NCBI GenBank assembly: GCA_958496175.1
Contig: OY292280.1
Coordinates: 15,872,001-15,936,000, forward strand
DNA from: Sisyra terminalis
Taxonomy: Eukaryota; Arthropoda; Insecta; Neuroptera; Sisyridae
Length of the DNA: 64,000 nt
Direction of reading: 5' to 3'
Shown: one piece after another, positions 24,643 through 37,621 of the stretch
Layout of the letters: every line of letters begins with the position of its first letter
How positions within the stretch are numbered: the first letter of the stretch is position 1
Notes under the pieces: generated by a model
Seen by the model: the letters and a program-made list of their open reading frames with translations, nothing else
Told to the model about the DNA's origin: nothing
Database searches by the model: none
Position numbers and translations under genes: made by a program

Positions 24643-24956
24643 CCCGAAACTGCCTTTGGTTCGAAAATCATCCCTTATATAACGAAGGTACATGCAATTG
24701 TTCAAGAAGCCACATTCGTCTCTCCCTCTTAGTGGGAAGTGATCATCCCTTAAACATGGTTTGTTTGGGGAAAAATTTGCACAGCACGTACAGATGGACT
24801 TAAACATTCGATTGGCACCCTTAAAAATTTTTTATTTTATTTGACGATTTTCGAGAAAATCAACGATGGTTAACCCATGGATTTTTTGGATGAAAAAACT
24901 TTTTGTTTCGAAATCGAAAAATATTATTATATCATCGTTCTAGACATTGTTGCGAA
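24643..24956. repeat. 314-bp deletion monomer C
   Basis: It has GTTCAAG, GTGATCATCCC with a single direct repeat, TTAAACATTCG, an interrupted T-run and TTTTGGATG. It matches the monomer at 16340. Here it stands alone, directly after the TTCGTCCC monomer, whereas at 16 kb another deletion monomer intervenes. Confidence 0.95.
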
Positions 24957-25290
24957 CCCGAAACTGCCTTTGGTTCGAAAATCATCCCTTATATAACGAA
25001 GGTACATGCAATTGTTGAAGAAGCCACATTCGTCTCTCCCTCTTAGTGGGAAGTGTTCATCCCTTAAACTGCCTGTTCATCCCTTAAACATGGTTTGTTA
25101 GGGGAAAAATTTGCACAGCACGTACAGATGGACTTATACATTCGATTGGCACCCTTAAAAAATTTTTTTTTTATTTGACGATTTTCGAGAAAATCAACGA
25201 TGGTTAACCCATGGATTTTTTAGATGAAAAAACTTTTTGTTTCGAAATCGAAAAATATTATTATATCATCGTTCTAGACATTGTTGCGAA

Positions 25291-26623
25291 CCCGAAACTG
25301 CCTTTGGTTCGAAAATCATCCCTTATATAACGAAGGTACATGCAATTGTTGAAGAAGCCACATTCGTCTCTCCCTCTTAGTGGGAAGTGTTCATCCCTTA
25401 AACTGCCTGTTCATCCCTTAAACATGGTTTGTTTGGGGAAAAATTTGCACAGCACGTACAGATGGACTTATACTTTCGATTGGCACCCTTAAAAAAATTT
25501 TTTTTATTTGACGATTTTCGAGAAAATCAACGATGGTTAACCCGTGGATTTTTTTTATGAAAAAACTATTTGTTTCGAAATCGAAAAATATTATTATATC
25601 ATCGTTCTAGACATTGTTGCGAACCCGAAACTGCCTTTGGTTCGAAAATCATCCCTTATATAACGAAGGTACATGCAATTGTTGAAGAAGCCACATTCGT
25701 CTCTTCCTCTTAGTGGGAAGTGTTCATCCCTTAAACTGCCTGTTCATCCCTTAAACGAGGTTTGTTTGGGGAAAAATTTGCACAGCACGTACAGATGGAC
25801 TTATACTTTCGATTGGCACCCTTAAAAAAATTTTTTTTATTTGACGATTTTCGAGAAAATCAACGATGGTTAACCCATGGATTTTTTGGATGAAAAAACT
25901 ATTTGTTTCGAAATCGAAAAATATTATTATATCATCGTTCTAGACATTGTTGCGAACCCGAAACTGCCTTTGGTTCGAAAATCATCCCTTATATAACGAA
26001 GGTACATGCAATTGTTGAAGAAGCCACATTCGTCTCTCCCTCTTAGTGGGAAGTGTTCATCCCTTAAACTGCCTGTTCATCCCTTAAACGAGGTTTGTTT
26101 GGGGAAAAATTAGCACAGCACGTACAGATGGACTTATACTTTCGATTGGCACCCTTAAAAAAATTTTTTTTATTTGACGATTTTCGAGAAAATCAACGAT
26201 GGTTAACCCATGGATTTTTTGGATGAAAAAACTTTTTGTTTCGAAATCGAAAAATATTATTATATCATCGTTCTAGACATTGTTGCGAACCCGAAACAGT
26301 CTTTGGTTCGAAAATCATCCCTTATATAACGAAGGTACGTGCAATTGTTGAAGAAGCCACATTTGTCTCTCCCTCTTAGTGGGAAGTGTTCATCCCTTTA
26401 ACTGCCTGTTCATCCCTTAAACGAGGTTTGTTTAGGGAAAAATTTGCACAGCACGTACAGATGGACTTATACTTTCGATTGGCACCCTTAAAAAATTTTT
26501 TTTTTATTAGACGATTTTCGAGAAAATCAACGATGGTTAACCCATGGATTTTTTTGATGAAAAAACTTTTTGTTTCGAAATCGAAAAATATTATTATATC
26601 ATCGTTCTAGACATTGTTGCGAA
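25291..26623. repeat. Four-monomer marker cassette, instance 3
   Basis: It runs CCCGTGG/TTTATG (25291), CTCTTCCTC (near 25624), AAATTAGC (25957), then ACAGTC with CCCTTTAAC (26290). The same four monomers lie at 28942-30274 in the second copy of the 3651-bp duplication. Confidence 0.85.
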
Positions 26624-26869
26624 CCCGAAACTGCCTTTGGTTCGAAAATCATCCCTTATATAACGAAGGTACATGCAATTGTTGAAGAAGCCACATTCGT
26701 CTCTCCCTCTTAGTGGGAAGTGTTCATCCCTTAAACTGCCTGTTCATCCCTTAAACATGGTTTGTTTGGGGAAAAATTTGCACAGCACGTACAGATGGAC
26801 TTATACATTCGATTGGCACCCTTAAAAATTTTTTTTTTTATTTGACGATTTTCGAGAAAATCAACGATG

Positions 26870-29800
26870 GTTAACCCATGGATTTTTTTGATGAAAAAAC
26901 TTTTTGTTTCGAAATCGAAAAATATTTTTATATCATCGTTCTAGACATTGTTGAGAACCCGAAACTGCCTTTGGTTCGAAAATCATCCCTTATAAAACGA
27001 AGGTACATGCAATTGTTGAAGAAGCCACATTCGTCTCTCCCTCTTAGTGGGAAGTGTTCATCCCTTAAACTGCCTGTTCATCCCTTAAACATGGTTTGTT
27101 TGGGGAAAAATTTGCACAGCACGTACAGATGGACTTATACATTCGATTGGCACCCTTAAAAAATTTTTATTTTATTTGACGATTTTCGAGAAAATCAACG
27201 ATGGTTAACCCACGGATTTTTTTGATGAAAAAACTTTTTGTTTCGAAATCGAAAAATATTATTATATCATCGTTCTAGACATTGTTGCGAACCCGAAACT
27301 GCCTTTGGTTCGAAAATCATCCCTTATATAACGAAGGTACATGCTATTGTTGAAGAAGCCACATTCGTCTCTACCTCTTAGTGGGAAGTGTTCATCCCTT
27401 AAACTGCCTGTTCATCCCTTAAACATGGTTTGTTTGGGGAAAAATTTGCACAGCACGTACAGATGGACTTATACATTCGATTGGCACCCCAAAAAAATTT
27501 TTTTTTTATTTGACGATTTTCGAGAAAATCAACGATGGTTAACCCATGGATTTTTTTGATGAAAAAACTTTTTGTTTCGAAATCGAAAAATATTATTATA
27601 TCATCGTTCTAGACATTGTTGCGAACCCGAAACTGCCTTTGGTTCGAAAATCATCCCTTATATAACGAAGGTACATGCAATTGTTGAAGAAGCCACATTC
27701 GTCTCTCCCTCTTAGTGGGAAGTGTTCATCCCTTAAACTGCCTGTTCATCCCTTAAACATGGTTTGTTTGGGGAAAAATTTGCACAGCACGTACAGATGG
27801 ACTTATACTTTCGATTGGCACCCTTAAAAAATTTTTTTTTTATTGGACGATTTTCGAGAAAATCAACGATGGTTAACCCATGGAATTTTTTGATGAAAAA
27901 ACTTTTTGTTTCGAAATCGAAAAATATTATTATATCATCGTTCTAGACATTGTTGCGAACCCGAAACTGCCTTTGGTTCGAAAATCATCCCTTATATAAC
28001 GAAGGTACATGCAATTGTTGAAGAAGCCACATTCGTCTCTCCCTCTTAGTGGGAAGTGTTCGTCCCTTAAACTGCCTGTTCATCCCTTAAACATGGTTTG
28101 TTTGGGGAAAAATTTGCACAGCACGTACAGATGGACTTATACATTCGATTGGCACCCTTAAAAATTTTTTTTTTTATTTGACGATTTTCGAGAAAATCAA
28201 CGATGGTTAACCCATGGATTTTTTAGATGAAAAAACTTTTTGTTTCGAAATCGAAAAATATTATTATATCATCGTTCTAGACATTGTTGCGAACCCGAAA
28301 CTGCCTTTGGTTCGAAAATCATCCCTTATATAACGAAGGTACATGCAATTGTTCAAGAAGCCACATTCGTCTCTCCCTCTTAGTGGGAAGTGATCATCCC
28401 TTAAACATGGTTTGTTTGGGGAAAAATTTGCACAGCACGTACAGATGGACTTAAACATTCGATTGGCACCCTTAAAAATTTTTTATTTTATTTGACGATT
28501 TTCGAGAAAATCAACGATGGTTAACCCATGGATTTTTTGGATGAAAAAACTTTTTGTTTCGAAATCGAAAAATATTATTATATCATCGTTCTAGACATTG
28601 TTGCGAACCCGAAACTGCCTTTGGTTCGAAAATCATCCCTTATATAACGAAGGTACATGCAATTGTTGAAGAAGCCACATTCGTCTCTCCCTCTTAGTGG
28701 GAAGTGTTCATCCCTTAAACTGCCTGTTCATCCCTTAAACATGGTTTGTTAGGGGAAAAATTTGCACAGCACGTACAGATGGACTTATACATTCGATTGG
28801 CACCCTTAAAAAATTTTTTTTTTATTTGACGATTTTCGAGAAAATCAACGATGGTTAACCCATGGATTTTTTAGATGAAAAAACTTTTTGTTTCGAAATC
28901 GAAAAATATTATTATATCATCGTTCTAGACATTGTTGCGAACCCGAAACTGCCTTTGGTTCGAAAATCATCCCTTATATAACGAAGGTACATGCAATTGT
29001 TGAAGAAGCCACATTCGTCTCTCCCTCTTAGTGGGAAGTGTTCATCCCTTAAACTGCCTGTTCATCCCTTAAACATGGTTTGTTTGGGGAAAAATTTGCA
29101 CAGCACGTACAGATGGACTTATACTTTCGATTGGCACCCTTAAAAAAATTTTTTTTATTTGACGATTTTCGAGAAAATCAACGATGGTTAACCCGTGGAT
29201 TTTTTTTATGAAAAAACTATTTGTTTCGAAATCGAAAAATATTATTATATCATCGTTCTAGACATTGTTGCGAACCCGAAACTGCCTTTGGTTCGAAAAT
29301 CATCCCTTATATAACGAAGGTACATGCAATTGTTGAAGAAGCCACATTCGTCTCTTCCTCTTAGTGGGAAGTGTTCATCCCTTAAACTGCCTGTTCATCC
29401 CTTAAACGAGGTTTGTTTGGGGAAAAATTTGCACAGCACGTACAGATGGACTTATACTTTCGATTGGCACCCTTAAAAAAATTTTTTTTATTTGACGATT
29501 TTCGAGAAAATCAACGATGGTTAACCCATGGATTTTTTGGATGAAAAAACTATTTGTTTCGAAATCGAAAAATATTATTATATCATCGTTCTAGACATTG
29601 TTGCGAACCCGAAACTGCCTTTGGTTCGAAAATCATCCCTTATATAACGAAGGTACATGCAATTGTTGAAGAAGCCACATTCGTCTCTCCCTCTTAGTGG
29701 GAAGTGTTCATCCCTTAAACTGCCTGTTCATCCCTTAAACGAGGTTTGTTTGGGGAAAAATTAGCACAGCACGTACAGATGGACTTATACTTTCGATTGG

Positions 29801-30560
29801 CACCCTTAAAAAAATTTTTTTTATTTGACGATTTTCGAGAAAATCAACGATGGTTAACCCATGGATTTTTTGGATGAAAAAACTTTTTGTTTCGAAATCG
29901 AAAAATATTATTATATCATCGTTCTAGACATTGTTGCGAACCCGAAACAGTCTTTGGTTCGAAAATCATCCCTTATATAACGAAGGTACGTGCAATTGTT
30001 GAAGAAGCCACATTTGTCTCTCCCTCTTAGTGGGAAGTGTTCATCCCTTTAACTGCCTGTTCATCCCTTAAACGAGGTTTGTTTAGGGAAAAATTTGCAC
30101 AGCACGTACAGATGGACTTATACTTTCGATTGGCACCCTTAAAAAATTTTTTTTTTATTAGACGATTTTCGAGAAAATCAACGATGGTTAACCCATGGAT
30201 TTTTTTGATGAAAAAACTTTTTGTTTCGAAATCGAAAAATATTATTATATCATCGTTCTAGACATTGTTGCGAACCCGAAACTGCCTTTGGTTCGAAAAT
30301 CATCCCTTATATAACGAAGGTACATGCAATTGTTGAAGAAGCCACATTCGTCTCTCCCTCTTAGTGGGAAGTGTTCATCCCTTAAACTGCCTGTTCATCC
30401 CTTAAACATGGTTTGTTTGGGGAAAAATTTGCACAGCACGTACAGATGGACTTATACATTCGATTGGCACCCTTAAAAATTTTTTTTTTTATTTGACGAT
30501 TTTCGAGAAAATCAACGATGGTTAACCCATGGATTTTTTTGATGAAAAAACTTTTTGTTT
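26870..30560. repeat. Eleven-monomer tandem duplication, copy 2
   Basis: This directly follows copy 1. The monomer at 26624 is the junction: its 5' part and tract match the monomer at 30275, and its 3' part (ATATTTTTATA) matches the monomer at 22973. That is the product expected from in-register unequal exchange eleven monomers apart. The right edge lies in the monomer starting at 30275, before the point where ATATTATTATA replaces ATATTTTTATA near 30573. Confidence 0.9.
28294..28607. repeat. 314-bp deletion monomer D
   Basis: This is the second-copy counterpart of the monomer at 24643, 3651 bp downstream, with the same 20-bp deletion, TTAAACATTCG, interrupted T-run and TTTTGGATG. No deletion monomer is found beyond this point. 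Confidence 0.95.
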
Positions 30561-31276
30561 CGAAATCGAAAAATATTATTATATCATCGTTCTAGACATT
30601 GTTGCGAACCCGAAACTGCCTTTGGTTCGAAAATCATCCCTTATATAACGAAGGTACATGCAATTGTTGAAGAAGCCACATTCGTCTCTCCCTCTTAGTG
30701 GGAAGTGTTCATCCCTTAAACTGCCTGTTCATCCCTTAAACATGGTTTGTTTGGGGAAAAATTTGCACAGCACGTACAGATGGACTTATACATTCGATTG
30801 GCACCCTTAAAAATTTTTTTTTTTATTTGACGATTTTCGAGAAAATCAACGATGGTTAACCCATGGATTTTTTTGATGAAAAAACTTTTTGTTTCGAAAT
30901 CGAAAAATATTATTATATCATCGTTCTAGACATTGTTGCGAACCCGAAACTGCCTTTGGTTCGAAAATCATCCCATATATAACGAAGGTACATGCAATTG
31001 TTGAAGAAGCCACATTCGTCTCTCCCTCTTAGTGGGAAGTGTTCATCCCTTAAACTGCCTGTTCATCCCTTAAACATGGTTTGTTTGGGGAAAAATTTGC
31101 ACAGCACGTACAGATGGACTTATACTTTCGATTGGCACCCTTAAAAAATTTTTTTTTTATTTGACGATTTTCGAGAAAATCAACGATGGTTAACCCGTGG
31201 ATTTTTTTGATGAAAAAACTATTTGTTTCGAAATCGAAAAATATTATTATATCATCGTTCTAGACATTGTTGCGAA
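30275..31276. repeat. Three monomers between the 3651-bp repeat and the 31-33 kb block
   Basis: There are two nearly identical type I monomers (30275, 30609) and a type III monomer (30943) with CCCATATATAACG, CCCGTGG and ACTATTTG. In the related region at 10017-10684 only two monomers lie between the ACAGTC monomer and the TATACCG monomer, so there is one extra unit here. Confidence 0.7.
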
Positions 31277-32946
31277 CCCGAAACTGCCTTTGGTTCGAAA
31301 ATCATCCCTTATATACCGAAGGTACATGCAATTGTTGAAGAAGCCACATTCGTCTCTCCCTCTTAGTGGGAAGTGTTCATCCCTTAAACTGCCTGTTCAT
31401 CCCTTAAACATGGTTTGTTTGGGGAAAAATTTGCACAGCACGTACAGATGGACTTATACATTCGATTGGCACCCTTAAAAAATTTTTTTTTTATTAGACG
31501 ATTTTCGAGAAAATCAACGATGGTTAACCCATGGATTTTTTTGATGAAAAAACTTTTTGTTTCGAAATCGAAAAATATTATTATATCATCGTTCTAGACA
31601 TTGTTGCGAACCCGAAACTGCCTTTGGTTCGAAAATCATCCCTTATATAACGAAGGTACATGCAATTGTTGAAGAAGCCACATTCGTCTCTCCCTCTTAG
31701 TGGGAAGTGTTCATCCCTTAAACTGCCTGTTCATCCCTTAAACATGGTTTGTTTGGGGAAAAATTTGCACAGCACGTACAGATGGACTTATACATTCGAT
31801 TGGCACCCTTAAAAATTTTTTTTTTTATTTGACGATTTTCGAGAAAATCAACGATGGTTAACCCATGGATTTTTTAGATGAAAAAACTTTTTGTTTCGAA
31901 ATCGAAAAATATTATTATATCATCGTTCTAGACATTGTTGCGAACACGAAACTGCCTTTGGTTCGAAAATCATCCCTTATATAACGAAGGTACATGCAAT
32001 TGTTGAAGAAGCCACATTCGTCTCTCCCTCTTAGTGGGAAGTGTTCATCCCTTAAACTGCCTGTTCATCCCTTAAACATGGTTTGTTTGGGGTAAAATTT
32101 GCACAGCACGTACAGATGGACTTATACTTTCGATTGGCACCCTTAAAAAAATTTTTTTTTATTTGACGATTTTCGAGAAAATCAACGATGGTTAACCCGT
32201 GGATTTTTTTGATCAAAAAACTATTTGTTTCGAAATCGAAAAATATTATTATATCATCGTTCTAGACATTGTTGCGAACCCGAAACTGCCTTTGGTTCGA
32301 AAATCATCCCTTATATAACGAAGGTACATGCAATTGTTGAAGAAGCCACATTCGTCTCTCCCTCTTAGTGGGAAGTGTTCATCCCTTAAACTGCCTGTTC
32401 ATCCCTTAAACATGGTTTGTTTGGGGAAAAATTTGCACAGCACGTACAGATGGACTTATACATTCGATTGGCACCCTTAAAAAATTTTTATTTTATTTGA
32501 CGATTTTCGAGAAAATCAACGATGGTTAACCCATGGATTTTTTTGATGAAAAAACTTTTTGTTTCGAAATCGAAAAATATTATTATATCATCGTTCTAGA
32601 CATTGTTGCGAACCCGAAACTGCCTTTGGTTCGAAAATCATCCCTTATATAACGAAGGTACATGCAATTGTTGAAGAAGCCACATTCGTCTCTCCCTCTT
32701 AGTGGGAAGTGTTCATCCCTTAAACTGCCTGTTCATCCCTTAAACATGGTTTGTTTGGGGAAAAATTTGCACAGCACGTACAGATGGACTTATACATTCG
32801 ATTGGCACCCTTAAAAATTTTTTTTTTTATTTGACGATTTTCGAGAAAATCAACGATGGTTAACCCATGGATTTTTTTGATGGAAAAACTTTTTGTTTCG
32901 AAATCGAAAAATATTATTATATCATCGTTCTAGACATTGTTGCGAA
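31277..32946. repeat. Five-monomer block repeating 10685-12353 (offset 20592 bp)
   Basis: The order is TATACCG/TATTAGACG (31277), a type I monomer with TTTTAGATG (31611), AACACG with CCCGTGG and GATCAAAAAAC (31945), an interrupted T-run (32279), and type I (32613). The paired rare changes AACACG and GATCAA in one monomer make shared descent with 11353 very likely. Private changes include GGGGTAAAATT near 32090 and GATGGAAAAAC near 32879. Confidence 0.8.
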
Positions 32947-34615
32947 CCCGAAACTGCCTTTGGTTCGAAAATCATCCCTTATATAACGAAGATACATGCA
33001 ATTGTTGAAGAAGCCACATTCGTCTCTCCCTCTTAGTGGGAAGTGTTCATCCCTTAAACTGCCTGTTCATCCCTTAAACATGGTTTGTTTGGGGAAAAAT
33101 TTGCACAGCACGTACAGATGGACTTATACATTCGATTGGCACCCTTAAAAATTTTTTTTTTATCTGACGATTTTCGAGAAAGTCAACGATGGTTAACCCA
33201 TGGATTTTTTTGATGAAAAAACTATTTGTTTCGAAATCGAAAAATATTATTATATCATCGTTCTAGACATTGTTGCGAACCCGAAACTGCCTTTGGTTCG
33301 AAAATCATCCCTTATATAACGAAGGTACATGCAATTGTTGAAGAAGCCACATTCGTCTCTCCCTCTTAGTGGGAAGTGTTCATCCCTTAAACTGCCTGTT
33401 CATCCCTTAAACATGGTTTGTTTGGGGAAAAATTTGCACAGCACGTACAGATGGACTTATACATTCGATTGGCTTCCTTAAAAAATTTTTTTTTTACTTG
33501 ACGATTTTCGAGAAAATCAACGATGGTTAACCCATGGATTTTTTTGATGAAAAAACTTTTTGTTTCGAGATCGAAAAATATTATTATATCATCGTTCTAG
33601 ACATTGTTGCGAACCCGAAACTGCCTTTGGTTCGAAAATCATCCCTTATATAACGAAGGTACATGCAATTGTTGAAGAAGCCACATTCGTCTCTCCCTCA
33701 TAGTGGGAAGTGTTCATCCCTTAAACTGCCTGTTCATCCCTTAAACATGGTTTGTTTGGGGAAAAATTTGCACAGCACGTACAGATGGACTTATACATTC
33801 GATTGGCACCCTTAAAAAATTTTTATTTTATTTGACGATTTTCGAGAAAATCTACGATGGTTAACCCATGGATTTTTTGGATGAAAAAACTTTTTGTTTC
33901 GAAATCGAAAAATATTATTATATCATCGTTCTAGACATTGTTGCGAACCCGAGACTGCCTTTGGTTCGAAAATCATCCCTTATATAACGAAGGTACATGC
34001 AATTGTTGAAGAAGCCACATTTGTCTCTCCCTCTTAGTGGGAAGTGTTCATCCCTTAAAGTGCCTGTTCATCCCTTAAACGAGGTTTGTTTAGGGAAAAA
34101 TTTGCACAGCACGTACAGATGGACTTATACTTTCGATTGGCACCCTTTAAAAATTTTTTTTTTAATAGACGATTTTCGAGAAAATCAACGATGGTTAACC
34201 CATGGATTTTTTTGATGAAAAAACTTTTTGTTTCGAAATCGAAAAATATTATTATATCATCGTTCTAGACATTGTTGCGAACCCGAAACTGCCTTTGGTT
34301 CGAAAATCATCCCTTATATAACGAAGGTACATGCAATTGTTGAAGAAGCCACATTCGTCTCTCCCTCTTAGTGGGAAGTGTTCATCCCTTAAACTGCCTG
34401 TTCATCCCTTAAACATGGTTTGTTTGGGGAAAAATTTGCACAGCACGTACAGATGGACTTATACATTCGATTGGCACCCTTAAAAAATTTTTTTTTTATT
34501 TGACGATTTTCGAGAAAATCAACGATGGTTAACCCATGGATTTTTTTGATGAAAAAACTTTTTGTTTCGAAATCGAAAAATATTATTATATCATCGTTCT
34601 AGACATTGTTGCGAA
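32947..34615. repeat. Five mixed monomers
   Basis: 32947 has GAAGATACATG, ATCTGACG and GAAAGTCAAC. 33280 repeats the GGCTTCC/ACTTGACG/TTTCGAGATCG monomer of 13020. 33614 has CCCTCATAG (also at position 82) and ATCTACG. 33948 has GAGACTGCC, TTAAAGTGCC, CCTTTAAAAA and AATAGACG, a set seen again at 47635. 34282 is plain type I. Confidence 0.75.
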
Positions 34616-35283
34616 CCCGAAACTGCCTTTGGTTCGAAAATCATCCCTTATATAACGAAGGTACATGCAATTGTTGAAGAAGCCACATTCGTCTCTCCCT
34701 CTTAGTGGGAAGTGTTCATCATTTAAACTGCCTGTTCATCCCTTAAACATGGTTTGTTTGGGGAAAAATTTGCACAGCACGTACAGATGGACTTATACTT
34801 TCGATTGGCACCCTTAAAAAATTTTTTTTTTATTAGACGATTTTCGAGAAAATCAACGATGGTTAACCCATGGATTTTTTTGATGAAAAAACTTTTTGTT
34901 TCGAAATCGAAAAATATTATTATATCATCGTTATAGACATTGTTGCGAACCCGAAACTGCCTTTGGTTCGAAAATCATCCCTTATATAACGAAGGTACAT
35001 GCAATTGTTGAAGAAGCCACATTTGTCTCTCCCTCTTAGTGGGAAGTGTTCATCCCTTAAAGTGCCTGTTCATCACTTAAACGAGGTTTGTTTTGGGAAA
35101 AATTTGCACAGCACGTACAGATGGACTTATACTTTCGATTGGCACCCTTAAAAAATTTTTTTTTTATTAGACGATTTTCGAGAAAATCAACGATGGTTAA
35201 CCCATGGATTTTTTTGATGAAAAAACTTTTTGTTTCGAAATCGAAAAATATTATTATATCATCGTTCTAGACATTGTTGCGAA
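34616..35283. repeat. Two-monomer pair P (CGTTATAGAC / TTTTGGG), first of five
   Basis: The first monomer has CATCATTTAAAC, TATTAGACG and CGTTATAGAC, which destroys the TCTAGA site. The second has CATTTG, TTAAAGTGCC, CATCACTTAAAC, GAGG and TTTTGGG. The pair recurs at 36286-36953, 37622-38289, 39625-40292 and 49305-49972, with small differences: ATCATTTAAAC is absent from the 37622 and 39625 copies, and GGATCG is absent from this one. Confidence 0.85.
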
Positions 35284-36285
35284 CCCGAAACTGCCTTTGG
35301 TTCGAAAATCATCCCTTATATAACGAAGGTACATGCAATTGTTGAAGAAGCCACATTCGTCTCTCCCTCTTAGTGGGAAGTGTTCATCCCTTAAACTGCC
35401 TGTTCATCCCTTAAACATGGTTTGTTTGGGGAAAAATTTGCACAGCACGTACAGATGGACTTATACATTCGATTGGCTTCCTTAAAAAATTTTTTTTTTC
35501 CTTGACGATTTTCGAGAAAATCAACGATGGTTAACCCATGGATTTTTTTGATGAAAAAACTTTTTGTTTCGAAATCGAAAAATATTATTATATCATCGTT
35601 CTAGACATTGTTGCGAACCCGAAACTGCCTTTGGTTCGAAAATCATCCCTTATATAACGAAGGTACATGCAATTGTTGAAGAAGCCACATTCGTCTCTCC
35701 CTCTTAGTGGGAAGTGTTCATCCCTTAAACTGCCTGTTCATCCCTTAAACATGGTTTGTTTGGGGAAAAATTTGCACAGCACGTACAGATGGACTTATAC
35801 ATTCGATTGGCACCCTTAAAAAATTTTTTTTTTTTTTGACGATTTTCGAGAAAATCAACGATGGTTAACCCATGGATTTTATAGATGAAAAAACTTTTTG
35901 TTTCGAAATCGAAAAATATTATTATATCATCGTTCTAGACATTGTTGCGAACCCGAAACTGCCTTTGGTTCGAAAATCATCCCTTATATAACGAAGGTAC
36001 ATGCAATTGTTGAAGAAGCCACATTCGTCTCTCCCTCTTAGTGGGAAGTGTTCATCCCTTAAACTGCCTGTTCATCCCTTAAACATGGTTTGTTTGGGGA
36101 AAAATTTGCACAGCACGTACAGATGGACTTATACATTCGATTGGCACCCTTAAAAAATTTTTTTTTTATTTGACGATTTTCGAGAAAATCAACGATGGTT
36201 AACCCATGGATTTTTTTGATGAAAAAACTTTTTGTTTCGAAATCGAAAAATATTATTATATCATCGTTCTAGACATTGTTGCGAA
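35284..36285. repeat. Three monomers between pairs P1 and P2
   Basis: The monomers are GGCTTCC with TCCTTGACG (35284), a long uninterrupted T-run with TTTATAGATG (35618), and plain type I (35952). The last two and the following pair are copied at 48637-49972. Confidence 0.8.
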
Positions 36286-37621
36286 CCCGAAACTGCCTTT
36301 GGATCGAAAATCATCCTTTATATAACGAAGGTACATGCAATTGTTGAAGAAGCCACATTCGTCTCTCCCTCTTAGTGGGAAGTGTTCATCATTTAAACTG
36401 CCTGTTCATCCCTTAAACATGGTTTGTTTGGGGAAAAATTTGCACAGCACGTACAGATGGACTTATACTTTCGATTGGCACCCTTAAAAAATTTTTTTTT
36501 TATTAGACGATTTTCGAGAAAATCAACGATGGTTAACCCATGGATTTTTTTGATGAAAAAACTTTTTGTTTCGAAATCGAAAAATATTATTATATCATCG
36601 TTATAGACATTGTTGCGAACCCGAAACTGCCTTTGGTTCGAAAATCATCCCTTATATAACGAAGGTACATGCAATTGTTGAAGAAGCCACATTTGTCTCT
36701 CCCTCTTAGTGGGAAGTGTTCATCCCTTAAAGTGCCTGTTCATCACTTAAACGAGGTTTGTTTTGGGAAAAATTTGCACAGCACGTACAGATGGACTTAT
36801 ACTTTCGATTGGCACCCTTAAAAAATTTTTTTTTTATTAGACGATTTTCGAGAAAATCAACGATGGTTAACCCATGGATTTTTTTGATGAAAAAACTTTT
36901 TGTTTCGAAATCGAAAAATATTATTATATCATCGTTCTAGACATTGTTGCGAACCCGAAACTGCCTTTGGTTCGAAAATCATCCCTTATATAACGAAGGT
37001 ACATGCAATTGTTGAAGAAGCCACATTCGTCTCTCCCTCTTAGTGGGAAGTGTTCATCCCTTAAACTGCCTGTTCATCCCTTAAACATGGTTTGTTTGGG
37101 GAAAAATTTGCACAGCACGTACAGATGGACTTATACATTCGATTGGCACCCTTAAAAAATTTTTTTTTTATTTGACGATTTTCGAGAAAATCAACGATGG
37201 TTAACCCATGGATTTTATAGATGAAAAAACTTTTTGTTTCGAAATCGAAAAATATTATTATATCATCGTTCTAGACATTGTTGCGAACCCGAAACTGCCT
37301 TTGGTTCGAAAATCATCCCTTATATAGCGAAGGTACATGCAATTGTTGAAGAAGCCACATTCGTCTCTCCCTCTTAGTGGGAAGTGTTCATCCCTTAAAC
37401 TGCCTGTTCATCCCTTAAACATGGTTTGTTTGGGGAAAAATTTGCACAGCACGTACAGATGGACTTATACATTCGATTGGCACCCTTAAAAAATTTTTTT
37501 TTTATTTGACGATTTTCGAGAAAATCAACGATGGTTAACCCATGGATTTTTTTGATGAAAAAACTTTTTGTTTCGAAATCGAAAAATATTATTATATCAT
37601 CGTTCTAGACATTGTTGCGAA
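36286..37621. repeat. Pair P2 plus two type I monomers
   Basis: Pair P at 36286-36953 carries GGATCG and the private CATCCTTTATATAACG. It is followed by a TTTATAGATG monomer (36954) and one with TATAGCG (37288). The P1-to-P2 spacing is 1670 bp and P2-to-P3 is 1336 bp, so the intervening spacer lost one monomer (the GGCTTCC type). Confidence 0.8.

Larger units (their letters stand above)
23200..26870. repeat. Eleven-monomer tandem duplication, copy 1 (period 3651 bp)
   Basis: From the 3' part of the monomer at 22973 onward every marker is repeated 3651 bp later: ATATTTTTATA, TATAAAACG/CCCACGG, ATGCTATTG/CTACCTC, GGAATTTTTT, TTCGTCCC, the 20-bp deletion monomer, TTAGGGG, CCCGTGG/TTTATG, CTCTTCCTC, AAATTAGC, and ACAGTC/CCCTTTAAC. 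The left edge lies between the A/T tract near 23185 and the marker near 23272. The only difference I noticed between copies is TTGCGAACCC here against TTGAGAACCC near 26951. Confidence 0.9.
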
